A DNA stretch of 64,000 nucleotides, taken from assembly GCF_001700325.1 (NCBI RefSeq), contig NZ_MATO01000006.1:1-64000 (forward strand), given 5' to 3'. Below are positions 37,136-47,353 of the stretch, one piece after another (positions within the stretch are counted from its first letter, which is position 1; each line of letters starts with the position of its first letter). This DNA comes from Caryophanon latum. GTDB lineage: Bacteria; Bacillota; Bacilli; Bacillales_A; Planococcaceae. The translations under genes and the position numbers were made by a program. The notes beneath the pieces were generated by a model that was given only the letters and a program-made list of their open reading frames with translations, searched no databases and was not told where the DNA came from.

Positions 37136-40100
37136 ATGAGTTTACGAATTATTTCAGGGCGCGCCAAAAGCGGCAAGTCGCAGTTTATTCAACGAGAAAT
37201 TGCAAAAGCATGTAAGCACGACCCGCTCGGCGCACCGATTTTCGTCATCGTGCCAGACCAAATGTCGTACACGACGGAATACGATTTAATGCATATGCAT
37301 GAAATACCAGGGCTCATTCGTGCGCAAGTGTTAACGTTTAAACGTTTAGCGTGGTATATATTGCAAGAAACAGGTGGCATCGCAAGGCGTGAAGTAAACG
37401 GTGTCGGCTACAAAATGCTCATTCGTCAGCTGCTTGATACGAACAAGGAGCAATTTTCGCTATTTCGCCAAGCAGCAGGCAAGCGCGGCTTTACAGCAGA
37501 AATTGAAGCGCTGTTAAAGGAGTTCGGGCGCTACAATGTGACGTCGGAGCTACTTGACGATGTGCTGACGAAATTTCAATCGCTCGATGCACCGAAAACG
37601 TTACTGAATAAAACGGCGGATTTAAAAGTTGTCGTCGAGGCAGTGGAGGAGCGCCTTGGCACGACGTACGTTGACAGCGAAGGGTATTATCCGCTACTGA
37701 CCGAGAATTTAGCACAGTCGACGCAAATGAAGGAAGCAGCTGTTTATATTGATGGCTTCACAGCATTTACGGCGCGTGAGTTTGCGCTAGTGAAGGAGCT
37801 GCTGCGCGTGGCGGCGAACGTGACGATCGTGTTGCCGTATGAATCGATTGAGGAGGCGCATAACGACCAGGCGCTCTTTCATGAGGCGGCATCGACTGCG
37901 CTGCGCTTACATGAGGCGGCACAGGAGCTACGTTTACACGTCGAGCAAGAAGTAGTGTGCTACGCGAACGATAGCGTAAAGGCAGACGCACTCGTGCACG
38001 TGGAGCGCCATTTTGAGACGCAGCCGGCACGACCGTTTGTACAAAGCGGCGATGCGTTAACGATCATTGAAGCGTCGAACCGTCGTGCTGAAGTTAGTGC
38101 GGTTGCGCGTGAAATTCGCAAGCTTGCAACAGAACAAGGGCTGCGCTATAAGGAAATGGCAGTTATTACGCGTCAAAGCGATGTGTACGACCCGCTATTT
38201 GCGACGATTTTTAAGCAGCACGACATTCCGTACTTCGGCAATACGAAAAAGCCGATGCTGCATCATCCGTTAATTGAATTTGTGCGCTCGACGCTTGAAG
38301 CGGTGATGACAGGGTGGAAGTACGAGCCGATGTTCCGCAGCATTAAGACCGATTTATTTTTCCCGTTAGCGTCGGAGCGTACCGTTTGGCGTGAGCGAGC
38401 GGACCGCATGGAAAACTACGTCATTTCGCACGGCATTTACGGCGGGCGCTGGAAGGACGATGCGCGCTGGTATTATAAAAAATATCGCGGCTTAGAGTTT
38501 AACCGCATGACGCAAACGGATGAGGAGCGCGCCATTCAGCAAGAAATCGATGCACTACGTCAGCTTGTCGTGCCACCGCTTGAAGCGTTTCAGGAGCAAT
38601 TAACGCAGGCGAAAAATGCACGCGATATGGCAACAGCGATTTATACGCTTGTCGAACAGTGCGGCGTATACGAAAAAGTGATGTATATGAAGGAGCGCGA
38701 ATTTAGCGACGTTCAGCTGTATGAGGCGGCGGAGCATGATCAAGCATGGAGCGGCTTTTTACAAGTGCTTGACCAGTTCGTGCATATGTTTGGCGATGAG
38801 GCATTGCTGCTAGACGATATGATTGATATTTTAGATGAAGGGTTTGAATCGCTCGAGTTTTCACGCATTCCACCGACGCTCGACCAAGTGATGATTGTGA
38901 CGGCAGATTTAGCTCGTCTTGCGCATATGAAAGCCGTATTCGTCATCGGTATGAACGACGGCGTGTACCCGAAGCGCATTGACTATGAAGGGCTATTATC
39001 TGACCGCGAGCGCGATTATTTTACCGAGGCAGGGTTTGAGCTTGCACCGACGTCGAAAAATCGTCTGTTGCAGGAACCGTACATTTTATATACAGCGCTC
39101 ACGTCCGCATCACAGCGCTTATTTGTAACGTACCCGCTCGCTGATGAGGAAAGTAAGGCGCTGCTGCCATCAATGTATACGAAGCGCTTAAAGGAGCTCG
39201 TACCGAACGCGAATGTGCTGCGCATGTATGTTGACCCGGCGGAAGATTTACAAAGCGAGCCGGACGTACTGCATTACGTACAGCATCCGCGCACTGCAAT
39301 GCCGTTTATCGTATCGCAGCTGCGTCAGCTAGAAGAAGGGGAGCCACTTCCTGCAGTTTGGCGAGCGGTGCAGCATTATTACGAGCAGCATGTAACGTGG
39401 TCGAATATGTTTGAGCAAATGATTCAGCCGCTTCGTAAGCAAAATAAAGGCGAACCGCTAACAGAAGCGGTCACAGAGGAGCTATACGGAGAGAAGCTAA
39501 CGTCGAGCGTATCGCGCATTGAACGCTTCTTTAGCTGTCCATTTTCACATTTTACGACGTACGGGCTAAAGCTAGAGGAACGCGCGGAGTATCGACTAGA
39601 AAACTTTGCGATGGGCGATTTATTCCATGCGGCGATGAAGTGGATTACCGAGGAAACGGAGCGTCTTGGCGTGCAGTGGAATCGTCTGTCGAAGGAGCAA
39701 TGTCGCCTATTAACGAAGCAGGCGATCGAAGAAATTGTGCCGGTCTTTTCGCATCAAATTTTACTGAGCAGTGCGCGTTACCGTTACATTCAAAAGAAGC
39801 TTATGCATATCGTGGAGCGAACGATGCTTGCACTCACACATCACGCGCAAAAATCGCATTTTCAGACGCTCGCCTTTGAGCAAGGGTTCGGCTTTGGTGA
39901 GGCGATGCCACCGCTAAAAATTGCGCTTGAAAACGATCATACGCTTTATTTACAAGGGCGCATTGACCGCATCGACCGCGCGACGATTGACGATAAAACG
40001 TATTTACGCGTCGTCGATTACAAGTCATCTGCGCGCGATTTAAATTTATCGGAAGTGTATCACGGATTGTCGCTACAGCTCATGACGTATTTAGACGTGG

Positions 40101-40642
40101 CGATGGAAAACGCGCATACGTTACTGAACGATGAAGACGATGTAGAACCAGCAGGCGTATTATACGTGCATATGCATAACCCGATGCTGACGTTGCAAAC
40201 AGAAATCGATGAATACGCATTAGAAGCGGCGCGTTTAGAGGAATATCGCATGCGCGGGCTCATTACGACGAACGAACAAATGATTTATTTAATGGACGAC
40301 ACGTTAGAAGAGCAGCCAGCAAAATCGAGCATCATTCCAGTAACGCTAAAAAAAGACGGCTCGATTTATACGGAGCGCTCAAAAGTAATTGAAACGGAAG
40401 ATATGCGTTACGTGCAACAATACGTGCGCAAAAAGCATAAAGAAGCAGGCGACGGCATTTTAGCAGGTGACACGAGCATCGAGCCATACCGCTTGAAGGA
40501 CAAAACGGCATGTACGTATTGCCAGTACAAGGCGATTTGCCAGTTTGACCCGTCAGATGGGCAGCAGCAATATCGCCGCTTAAAGCCGATGAAGCAGGAG
40601 CAATTTGTTGAAACGATTCGAAAGGAAGTGGACGGTGAATGA
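37136..40642 (+). CDS. addB: ATP-dependent helicase/nuclease subunit B (AddB)
   Basis: AddAB processes double-strand breaks to Chi-dependent 3' overhangs for RecA, the Firmicutes counterpart of RecBCD. The product is 1,168 residues, the usual length. It has an N-terminal Walker A (GRAKSGKS), a helicase-like core and a C-terminal RecB-family nuclease (about 950-1120, with LRVVDYKSSARDL). Four cysteines of the 4Fe-4S staple are visible: one in FFSCPFSHF near residue 800 and three in CTYCQYKAIC near 1120. ATG at 37136 has GGGGG at good spacing; the ATG at 37130 is too close. The stop overlaps the addA start by four bases. Confidence 0.97.
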   Translation: MSLRIISGRAKSGKSQFIQREIAKACKHDPLGAPIFVIVPDQMSYTTEYDLMHMHEIPGLIRAQVLTFKRLAWYILQETGGIARREVNGVGYKMLIRQLLDTNKEQFSLFRQAAGKRGFTAEIEALLKEFGRYNVTSELLDDVLTKFQSLDAPKTLLNKTADLKVVVEAVEERLGTTYVDSEGYYPLLTENLAQSTQMKEAAVYIDGFTAFTAREFALVKELLRVAANVTIVLPYESIEEAHNDQALFHEAASTALRLHEAAQELRLHVEQEVVCYANDSVKADALVHVERHFETQPARPFVQSGDALTIIEASNRRAEVSAVAREIRKLATEQGLRYKEMAVITRQSDVYDPLFATIFKQHDIPYFGNTKKPMLHHPLIEFVRSTLEAVMTGWKYEPMFRSIKTDLFFPLASERTVWRERADRMENYVISHGIYGGRWKDDARWYYKKYRGLEFNRMTQTDEERAIQQEIDALRQLVVPPLEAFQEQLTQAKNARDMATAIYTLVEQCGVYEKVMYMKEREFSDVQLYEAAEHDQAWSGFLQVLDQFVHMFGDEALLLDDMIDILDEGFESLEFSRIPPTLDQVMIVTADLARLAHMKAVFVIGMNDGVYPKRIDYEGLLSDRERDYFTEAGFELAPTSKNRLLQEPYILYTALTSASQRLFVTYPLADEESKALLPSMYTKRLKELVPNANVLRMYVDPAEDLQSEPDVLHYVQHPRTAMPFIVSQLRQLEEGEPLPAVWRAVQHYYEQHVTWSNMFEQMIQPLRKQNKGEPLTEAVTEELYGEKLTSSVSRIERFFSCPFSHFTTYGLKLEERAEYRLENFAMGDLFHAAMKWITEETERLGVQWNRLSKEQCRLLTKQAIEEIVPVFSHQILLSSARYRYIQKKLMHIVERTMLALTHHAQKSHFQTLAFEQGFGFGEAMPPLKIALENDHTLYLQGRIDRIDRATIDDKTYLRVVDYKSSARDLNLSEVYHGLSLQLMTYLDVAMENAHTLLNDEDDVEPAGVLYVHMHNPMLTLQTEIDEYALEAARLEEYRMRGLITTNEQMIYLMDDTLEEQPAKSSIIPVTLKKDGSIYTERSKVIETEDMRYVQQYVRKKHKEAGDGILAGDTSIEPYRLKDKTACTYCQYKAICQFDPSDGQQQYRRLKPMKQEQFVETIRKEVDGE

Positions 40643-43600
40643 TGAACATTCCACAAAAGCCGAGCGACGTGCAATGGACGAACGAGCAATGGCAGGCGAT
40701 TTACGCAAGCGGGCAAGATACGCTCGTCTCAGCAGCAGCAGGTTCTGGTAAAACAGCGGTGCTCATTCAGCGCATGATTGAAAAAGTAATCGGCACAAAT
40801 AGCGAACCGATTGATTGTGACGAATTGCTCGTCGTGACGTTTACGAACGCAGCCGCAGCCGAAATGCGCCAGCGTATGGCAGCCGCACTTGAAAAAGCGT
40901 TAAAGGCACAAATGACGAGCGAGCTACGTAACGAGCAAACGATTCATCATTTACGCCGTCAGCTCAGCTTAGTGAACAAAGCGCAAATTTCGACGCTGCA
41001 CTCGTTTTGTTTAGCGATCGTCAAGCAATATGCGTACATGCTCGATTTAGATCCAGGATTTCGTATTGCGAACGAAGGGGAGGCGGCATTGCTTCGTGAC
41101 GATGTGCTAGCGGAAGTACTAGAGCTTGCGTACGATGAGGAGCATAGCATTTCGCAGCTCGATATGTATCGCCTCGTTGATAGCTTCACGTCTGATCGCG
41201 ACGACCAGGCGATTGAAATTTTAATCGAAAAGTTATACGACATGTCGCGCGTGCAGCCGAAGCCGTACGAATGGCTGAACAATTTAGTGAAGAGCTACGA
41301 GCTAGCAGACGACATGACCGTAGACGATTTACATTTTATTGACGACGTAAAAAAAGCAATCGTACTCGAGCTTGAAAGTGCGATGAGCTATTTAGAGGAA
41401 ATGCGCGAGCTAACGTTACTGCCAGATGGACCGGCAAACTACGGCGCGACGCTTGTGCAAGATTTTGAGCTGATGCGCACGTTATTAGCTGTTGCAAAAA
41501 GCGGTACGTGGCAAAGCTTGCACGACGCCGTTACGAATGTGAAATGGACGAGATTAGCGAGCATTAAAAAGGACGAAGCAGGCGACCCAGACTTACAAGA
41601 ACGTGCAAAAGCAAAGCGCGACAAGGCGAAAAAAGTAGTGACGACGCTAGCGAGCACGTATTTTATGCGCCAGCCTGCAACGCTCGTAAACGAAGTTCGT
41701 CGCATGGCACCGATCATTGCGACGCTCGTGCAGCTGACGAAAGATTATAGTGAGCGCTACAAAGAAGTGAAGCGAAAACGTGCGCTCGTCGATTTTTCGG
41801 ATTTAGAGCATTACGCACTGCAAATTTTAACGCAGCCAAATTCACTTGAGCCGTCTGTTGTCGCACTCGATTTACAGCAAAAATTTAAAGAAGTGCTCGT
41901 TGACGAATATCAAGATGTCAATTTATTACAGGAGACAATTTTACAGCTCGTGAAAAGCGGCGGTGCGAGTGATGGCAATATGTTCATGGTCGGCGATTTA
42001 AAACAGTCGATTTACCGCTTCCGCTTAGCTGAACCGCGCTTATTTTTAGGCAAATACGAGGACTATAAGCAAGGCGATAGTGGCTTGAAAATTGATTTAA
42101 ATGCGAATTTCCGCTCGCGTAAAGAAGTGTTGCACGGCACGAATAATTTGTTTGAGCAGCTCATGACGTCAGCAGTCGGCGAGCTCAATTACGATGATGA
42201 TGCGTCGCTAAAATATAGCGGTGGCTACGACGATGTGCCACAGCCTCAGCCGATTGAGTTTGCGATTGTGACGCAGTTAGAAGATGAACAAGACGGCGAC
42301 GAGGACGACTTAACGCAGGCACAATTTGAAGCGCGCTACATCATTCGTGAAATTCAGCGCATGATGGAAGCAGGTGTCACGGTAAAAGGGAAAGACGGTA
42401 AGCAACGTAAGCTTGAGTACCGCGACATCGTCATTTTAATGCGCTCGATGACGTGGTCGTCGGAGTTTGCCGAGGAGTTTAAGCAGGCGAACGTGCCGCT
42501 TTATACCGAGCTATCAAAAGGCTATTTCGAGGCGCTTGAAGTGATGATTATGCTCAACACGTTAAAAGTAGTCGACAATCCGTATCAAGACATCGCACTT
42601 GCATCTGTGTTGCGTGCGCCATTTGTCGGCTTAACTGAAAATGAGCTTGCGACGATTCGCATTGCGGACAAAAAAGTACCGTTTTATGAGGCGCTACATG
42701 CGTTTGTGCGCGATGGACGAAGCGGCATTGCACAGCGTACAGCCGAGAAGCTACAGCGCTTTTTACAGCTGCTACAAAAATGGCGCGACGCCTCAAAGCG
42801 CCAATCGCTCGCTAATTTAATTTGGCTTATTTATGAAGATACGTATTATTACGAGATGGTCGGCGCGATGCATAACGGCAAGCAGCGTCAGGCGAATTTA
42901 CGCGTGCTGCACGACCGCGCCCTCGCATATGAAAAAACAGCATTCCGCGGACTGTTTCGCTTCTTACGCTTCATCGACCGCATGAAAACGCGCGGAGACG
43001 ATTTAGGAACAGCACGCTCTGTTAGTGCAGAAGAAGACGTCGTGCGCATTATGACGATTCACGCATCAAAAGGGCTGGAGTTCCCGATCGTCTTCGCAGC
43101 AGGTATGGGGCGAGGCTTCAACAAAATGGACTTCAACAACCCGTACGTATTTGACCAAAAGTACGGCATCGGGGTGAAGGCGATTGACCCAGAGCATCGC
43201 ATCACATACACATCGCTGCCATTTTTAGCAATTAAGGAGAAAAAGCTGCTCGAAATGCGCGCCGAGGAAATGCGTATTTTATACGTTGCGATGACGCGCC
43301 CGAAAGAAAAGCTTTATTTAGTCGGCTCGGTGAAAGATGCGGACAAAGCGATCACATCATGGCGTGAGCAGCAGCACGTCGCAGCAGGAGAGCCGTTGCC
43401 AAACTATTTACGCGCAAAAGCAAATAGCTATTTAGATTGGCTCGGACCTGCGATTGCACGCCACGACGATTTTGAAGCATCACTCGAAGGCGAAGAAGTA
43501 GCACAATGGCGCGTGACGATTGTCGATGCGGCGGATTTAACGTCGCAGCAGCAAGCGATCACGAACGAGCAGCTGCAAAATAAGCATACGCTCGATACAT

Positions 43601-44304
43601 GTTACGTGGAGGAAGTGGCGCGACGATTTTCTGCGACGTATGAGCAGCAAGCGGCAACGAACACGCGCTCGAAAACGTCTGTGAGCGAGCTGAAACGTTT
43701 GCAGCAGCTTCAGTTATTAGACGAGCCTGAGCTATTTGTCGAAGCGGCGCCGATGCAGCAAAAAGAAGCGCCGCGCCCGCAATTTATGCAGCAGCAAACG
43801 TTAACTGCAGCAGAAATCGGAACGGCATTTCACGCGGCGATGCAACACGTGCCGCAGCAAGGATTTGCGTCTAGCGCGGACATCGAGCCGTTTATTCAAT
43901 CGCTCATAACGCGTGAAATTTTAACCGCATCGGAAGCTTCTGTATTACAGCCGGAGCATTTTGAGCGCTTTTTCGCCTCAGTAATCGGGCAGCAATTCCA
44001 AGCAGCACGTCGACTATGGCGCGAGTTGCCGTTTACGATGCTCGTAAAAGATGACGACGCGGCAGATGGGCAAATTATTCAAGGGATTATCGACTGTGTC
44101 ATCGAGCAGCAAGACGGCACGCTCATACTGCTCGATTACAAAACAGACCGCATTGCGAAGGCGAACTTACAGCAAGAGCTAACGCGTCGCTACGACATGC
44201 AGCTTGCGACATATGCACAAGCACTCGCAAGCATTACGAACGCAACCGTTGCACAAAAAGTCATTTACGCCGTGCAGCACGGGGAAACCGTTGTGATGAA
44301 TTAA
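40639..44304 (+). CDS. addA: ATP-dependent helicase/nuclease subunit A (AddA)
   Basis: AddA carries the active UvrD-like 3'-5' helicase and a nuclease domain. The 1,221-residue protein has Walker A SAAAGSGKTAVL (about 32-43), Walker B with LVDEYQDVN near 425, motif IV-VI blocks such as MTIHASKGLEFPIVF and LYVAMTRPKEKLYL, and a C-terminal RecB nuclease motif ILLDYKTD near 1170. It overlaps addB by ATGA. In Bacillus subtilis addAB is raised by ComK during competence; I found no AT-box upstream of addB here. A terminator follows at 44333. Confidence 0.97.
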   Translation: MMNIPQKPSDVQWTNEQWQAIYASGQDTLVSAAAGSGKTAVLIQRMIEKVIGTNSEPIDCDELLVVTFTNAAAAEMRQRMAAALEKALKAQMTSELRNEQTIHHLRRQLSLVNKAQISTLHSFCLAIVKQYAYMLDLDPGFRIANEGEAALLRDDVLAEVLELAYDEEHSISQLDMYRLVDSFTSDRDDQAIEILIEKLYDMSRVQPKPYEWLNNLVKSYELADDMTVDDLHFIDDVKKAIVLELESAMSYLEEMRELTLLPDGPANYGATLVQDFELMRTLLAVAKSGTWQSLHDAVTNVKWTRLASIKKDEAGDPDLQERAKAKRDKAKKVVTTLASTYFMRQPATLVNEVRRMAPIIATLVQLTKDYSERYKEVKRKRALVDFSDLEHYALQILTQPNSLEPSVVALDLQQKFKEVLVDEYQDVNLLQETILQLVKSGGASDGNMFMVGDLKQSIYRFRLAEPRLFLGKYEDYKQGDSGLKIDLNANFRSRKEVLHGTNNLFEQLMTSAVGELNYDDDASLKYSGGYDDVPQPQPIEFAIVTQLEDEQDGDEDDLTQAQFEARYIIREIQRMMEAGVTVKGKDGKQRKLEYRDIVILMRSMTWSSEFAEEFKQANVPLYTELSKGYFEALEVMIMLNTLKVVDNPYQDIALASVLRAPFVGLTENELATIRIADKKVPFYEALHAFVRDGRSGIAQRTAEKLQRFLQLLQKWRDASKRQSLANLIWLIYEDTYYYEMVGAMHNGKQRQANLRVLHDRALAYEKTAFRGLFRFLRFIDRMKTRGDDLGTARSVSAEEDVVRIMTIHASKGLEFPIVFAAGMGRGFNKMDFNNPYVFDQKYGIGVKAIDPEHRITYTSLPFLAIKEKKLLEMRAEEMRILYVAMTRPKEKLYLVGSVKDADKAITSWREQQHVAAGEPLPNYLRAKANSYLDWLGPAIARHDDFEASLEGEEVAQWRVTIVDAADLTSQQQAITNEQLQNKHTLDTCYVEEVARRFSATYEQQAATNTRSKTSVSELKRLQQLQLLDEPELFVEAAPMQQKEAPRPQFMQQQTLTAAEIGTAFHAAMQHVPQQGFASSADIEPFIQSLITREILTASEASVLQPEHFERFFASVIGQQFQAARRLWRELPFTMLVKDDDAADGQIIQGIIDCVIEQQDGTLILLDYKTDRIAKANLQQELTRRYDMQLATYAQALASITNATVAQKVIYAVQHGETVVMN

Positions 44305-44332
44305 TCTGTTGCATCAATTTATGATATGAAGG

Positions 44333-44378
44333 AAGATTGTGTTAAAAGTCGAATTGTGACATTAGCACAATCTTTTTT
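44333..44378 (+). terminator. Terminator after addA
   Basis: AAGATTGTG (44333-44341) pairs with CACAATCTT (44366-44374), followed by Ts. Confidence 0.82.
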
Positions 44379-44455
44379 CATCGATGAACGGTGTTTGGAA
44401 CATGTAATGAGAATGAGTAGTAACAGATTTGAAGTCGAAAGTAAAACTGGGTGGC

Positions 44456-44580
44456 ACGGAATGAGAGGCTGACTCCAGCGGGAATAGCTCGTGTCTCAAG
44501 ACCCCACAGACGCGAGTTATGAGCGTCGAGGAGGCTTGAGCCGAGCCCGCGGAAAGCATGCCTCGATGTGGAGGGCCAGC
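44456..44580 (+). repeat. Interspersed palindromic repeat, copy E
   Basis: The core reads GACTCCAGCGGGAATAGC on the left and GCCCGCGGAAAGCATGCCTC on the right, with GCGGG/CCCGC pairing. The middle (CTCAAGACCCCACAGACGCG, then GAGCGTCGAGGAGGCTTGAG) is almost identical to that of copy A. It occupies most of the 339-bp gap between addA and the DUF418 gene; no gene is visible there. Confidence 0.85.
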
Positions 44581-44643
44581 TTGTTAACGTATATCAGTTA
44601 TGAAAAAATAAGAAAACATTGAATGAAGAAAGGGTGAAACGAT

Positions 44644-45783
44644 TTGTACACAACTTACACCGATCGCATCCATACACTCGACGTCATTCGCGGGCTTTGC
44701 TTGCTCGGCATTTTAGTCATTAACGTCTTCGGCTTTTTACTACCGATGCCGTACATTGACTTATATGCATGGTATAGCGGCAGTCCGTTTGAGCTCGTCG
44801 CGTACGAAAACATTGCCATTTACATACAAGGCAGCATTTACCCGCTATTTGCGATGCTGTTTGGCTACGGGGTCGCGATGCAATACGTAAAAGCAGGCAC
44901 GTCATTTTATTCGTTTGCGCCGCGCCGCTTCACGATTTTACTTGTGATCGGCTTGCTGCACGGTGTTGTACTTTGGTGGGGCGATATTTTATTTGCGTAC
45001 GCCATTTGTGCGTTCGTGCTGCTTGCGTTCATTCGCTTAAAGCCGATTGCGTTACTCGTTAGCGCCATCGTCATAAACGGCATCTGGCAGCTATATGCAC
45101 TCGTGTTTCTCGGCTACTGGACATACGGCAGCGTGCAAATGGATACGTACGTTGATTTGCAAGCGATTGAAGACGTCGTGACAGCATATACGCTCGGCTC
45201 ATGGGGCGACCAGCTTGCACAGCGCAGCGAGGACTTCGCATTCATGTTCCAACCAATCGTATGGCTCACGACGCTGCTGCCGTACATGCTCATCGGGGCA
45301 GCTGCATCAAAATGGCGCCTTATTGAACGTGCGCGCGAACTAAAAGCATTTTGGTTCGCACTCGCTGTCGTTACACTCGGCGTCGGCATTTACGTTAAAA
45401 GCTTGTTCGTGTTAAGCGACAGCACGTATTTTTATTATTACGTGCAAACGTACATCGGTGGCCCGCTCGTTGCAATCGGCTACGCAAGTGTCATCGTGCT
45501 CGTTTGTATGTTGCCAGCAATGCTAAACGTAATGAAGCCGTTTGCAAGCATCGGGCGAATGTCGCTTTCGATGTATATTGCGCAGTCTGTCATCATGACG
45601 GCGCTAAGCTACGGTGCGTCGCTGTACGGCAAGCTCGATGTGCAATCGATGGTATTGCTTGCAGTCGGTATTTACGTGTTGCAAGTGATCGCCGCGGAGC
45701 TGTATTTCTTAAAATTTACGCAAGGACCGTTAGAGATAATATGGAAACGACTGACATACAGAAAAATAATTCAGCGAAAATGA
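44644..45783 (+). CDS. DUF418 (YeiB-type) integral membrane protein
   Basis: The 379-residue protein opens with the family signature 'R-I-x-x-L-D-V-I-R-G-L-C-L-L-G-I-L-V-I-N'. It has eight to ten hydrophobic helices, and the C-terminal DUF418 block includes FASIGRMSLSMYIAQSVIM near residue 300. TTG at 44644 follows AAAGGGTGA. DUF418 proteins are related to acyltransferase-like membrane proteins, but their reaction is not established. It is a free-standing gene followed closely by the FAH-family gene. Confidence 0.85.
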   Translation: MYTTYTDRIHTLDVIRGLCLLGILVINVFGFLLPMPYIDLYAWYSGSPFELVAYENIAIYIQGSIYPLFAMLFGYGVAMQYVKAGTSFYSFAPRRFTILLVIGLLHGVVLWWGDILFAYAICAFVLLAFIRLKPIALLVSAIVINGIWQLYALVFLGYWTYGSVQMDTYVDLQAIEDVVTAYTLGSWGDQLAQRSEDFAFMFQPIVWLTTLLPYMLIGAAASKWRLIERARELKAFWFALAVVTLGVGIYVKSLFVLSDSTYFYYYVQTYIGGPLVAIGYASVIVLVCMLPAMLNVMKPFASIGRMSLSMYIAQSVIMTALSYGASLYGKLDVQSMVLLAVGIYVLQVIAAELYFLKFTQGPLEIIWKRLTYRKIIQRK

Positions 45784-45841
45784 GGAAATTTCTGACGATT
45801 TGCGGTATGATGAAAAAAAGTCAAAAGGAGCGCTTAATGAG

Positions 45842-46741
45842 ATGAAACTTTTATCATTTACTTACAACGATCAAGTTCGATTTGGACTAAAAGTCAAAAA
45901 AGAAGAGGCAGTATGGGATGTTCTTGCTATTCAAGAACAGTTAGCTGTATTACCTGAGTTTGCAAAAACGATGGTAGAAGGTGTGGCAAAAGGGCTAGAC
46001 TTCGTCGAACAAATTCGTAAATTAGTTGAAGCGGCTTCGAAGGATGAAAATCCAGCACAGTTTAAACGAGCATTTACAGACATTACGTGGCTATCACCAA
46101 TTCCACGTACACCAAAAAACATCATTTGTGTAGGTCGCAATTACGCAGACCACGCAGCAGAAATGGGCGGCGTGTCACCAGAAGATTTAATCGTCTTCAC
46201 GAAATCACCATTAACAATTGCAGCGGACGAGCAAACGTTACCACTGCATGCACATAAAACAAACTCACTTGACTATGAAGGTGAATTAGCAATCGTCATC
46301 GGTAAAGGTGGCAAAAACATTCCGAAAAACTTAGCGTATGACTACGTGTTCGGTTATTCAATCGCAAACGACATTTCAGCGCGTGATGTGCAATACCGCC
46401 ACGAGCAGTTCTTCTTAGGCAAAAGCTTAGACGGCACTTGCCCAATTGGACCGTACGTTGTAACGAAAGACGAATTACCAGACCCACACGCATTAACGAT
46501 CGTTACAAAAGTAAACGACGAAATTCGTCAAAATGCATCAACGAAAAATATGTTATTCCAAGTTGATACGTTAATTTCAACAATTTCAACGTACGTAACG
46601 CTTGAGCCAGGCGACATCATTTTAACAGGTACGCCAGCAGGAGTTGGTAAAGGGATGAACCCACCAACGTACTTAAAGAGCGGCGACGTTGTAAAAGTGT
46701 CAGTTGAAGGTATCGGCACGCTCGTAAATCGTTTCGAATAA
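45842..46741 (+). CDS. Fumarylacetoacetate hydrolase-family protein (YisK-like)
   Basis: The 299-residue cytoplasmic protein has an N-terminal cap of about 85 residues and a C-terminal FAH fold. Metal ligands are visible in DYEGELAIVIGKGG (about 145) and the SIANDISARDVQ helix; GTPAGVGKGM (about 260) forms the substrate pocket. YisK of Bacillus decarboxylates oxaloacetate and interacts with the Mbl cytoskeleton, and the location immediately before yisL supports that orthology. ATG at 45842 follows AAAGGAG. Substrate is inferred. Confidence 0.88.
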   Translation: MKLLSFTYNDQVRFGLKVKKEEAVWDVLAIQEQLAVLPEFAKTMVEGVAKGLDFVEQIRKLVEAASKDENPAQFKRAFTDITWLSPIPRTPKNIICVGRNYADHAAEMGGVSPEDLIVFTKSPLTIAADEQTLPLHAHKTNSLDYEGELAIVIGKGGKNIPKNLAYDYVFGYSIANDISARDVQYRHEQFFLGKSLDGTCPIGPYVVTKDELPDPHALTIVTKVNDEIRQNASTKNMLFQVDTLISTISTYVTLEPGDIILTGTPAGVGKGMNPPTYLKSGDVVKVSVEGIGTLVNRFE

Positions 46742-46819
46742 CGTTCGCAACAATTTGAATCACCACTTAATATCTGTTACGATGATGTATGTACTAACAT
46801 ATTATGAGGTGGGGAAACG

Positions 46820-47173
46820 ATGGACTTTTTAACAACGACTACACATGCGCACATTACGTCATGGGTAGTGATGATCGTGCTATTTGCGGTAGCATTTTCG
46901 AAATATTCAAAAGGTGTACACATGGCGTTACGTTTATTTTACGTATTAGCTATTTTCACAGGTGTCGCACTTTATTTAGAGTACCGTGCAACGTTTGAAT
47001 ATGACATTAAGTTTACATTTGCCATTTTAACAATTGGTATGATGGAAATGGTATTAGGCAAGAAGCAAAAAGGAAAATCAGCTGGCGTATTTATGGCGTT
47101 ATTAGTTGTTTTTGTACTTGTAACAATTTTCTACGGCTTCAAGCTTCCAGCAGGTTTTGCCTTCTTCGGCTAG
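46820..47173 (+). CDS. yisL: UPF0344/DUF1516 membrane protein YisL
   Basis: This small membrane protein of 117 residues has four hydrophobic segments (for example WVVMIVLFAVAF, LRLFYVLAIFTGVALYL and SAGVFMALLVVFVLVTIF). It matches the YisL family both by sequence pattern and by its position after the YisK-like gene. ATG at 46820 follows GAGGTGGG. Function is unknown. Confidence 0.85.
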   Translation: MDFLTTTTHAHITSWVVMIVLFAVAFSKYSKGVHMALRLFYVLAIFTGVALYLEYRATFEYDIKFTFAILTIGMMEMVLGKKQKGKSAGVFMALLVVFVLVTIFYGFKLPAGFAFFG

Positions 47174-47181
47174 CCTTTATT

Positions 47182-47219
47182 AAAACCGCGTATCCAGCAA
47201 TGGTGCGCGGTTTTTTTTT
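47182..47219 (+). terminator. Terminator after yisL
   Basis: AAAACCGCG (47182-47190) pairs with CGCGGTTTT (47206-47214), with further Ts to 47219. Confidence 0.9.
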
Positions 47220-47245
47220 GAATCATGAAAAAGGAGGCGTAGCAT

Positions 47246-47332
47246 ATGTGGCTCGTCATTATCGGTGGCTTATTTTTATTTTTCATTATTATGATGGTCG
47301 AAGCGAAGCGACTTCAGCGACAAAAAGACTAA
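47246..47332 (+). CDS. 28-residue single-helix membrane microprotein
   Basis: ATG at 47246 sits nine bases after a strong AAGGAGG. It encodes MWLVIIGGLFLFFIIMMVEA followed by KRLQRQKD and a stop: one hydrophobic helix and a basic cytoplasmic tail. It lies after the yisL terminator and 21 bp before the pseudo-amylase gene, so the two are probably cotranscribed. No family recognised. Confidence 0.6.
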   Translation: MWLVIIGGLFLFFIIMMVEAKRLQRQKD

Positions 47333-47353
47333 ATTCGTAAAGGGGATATGGAT

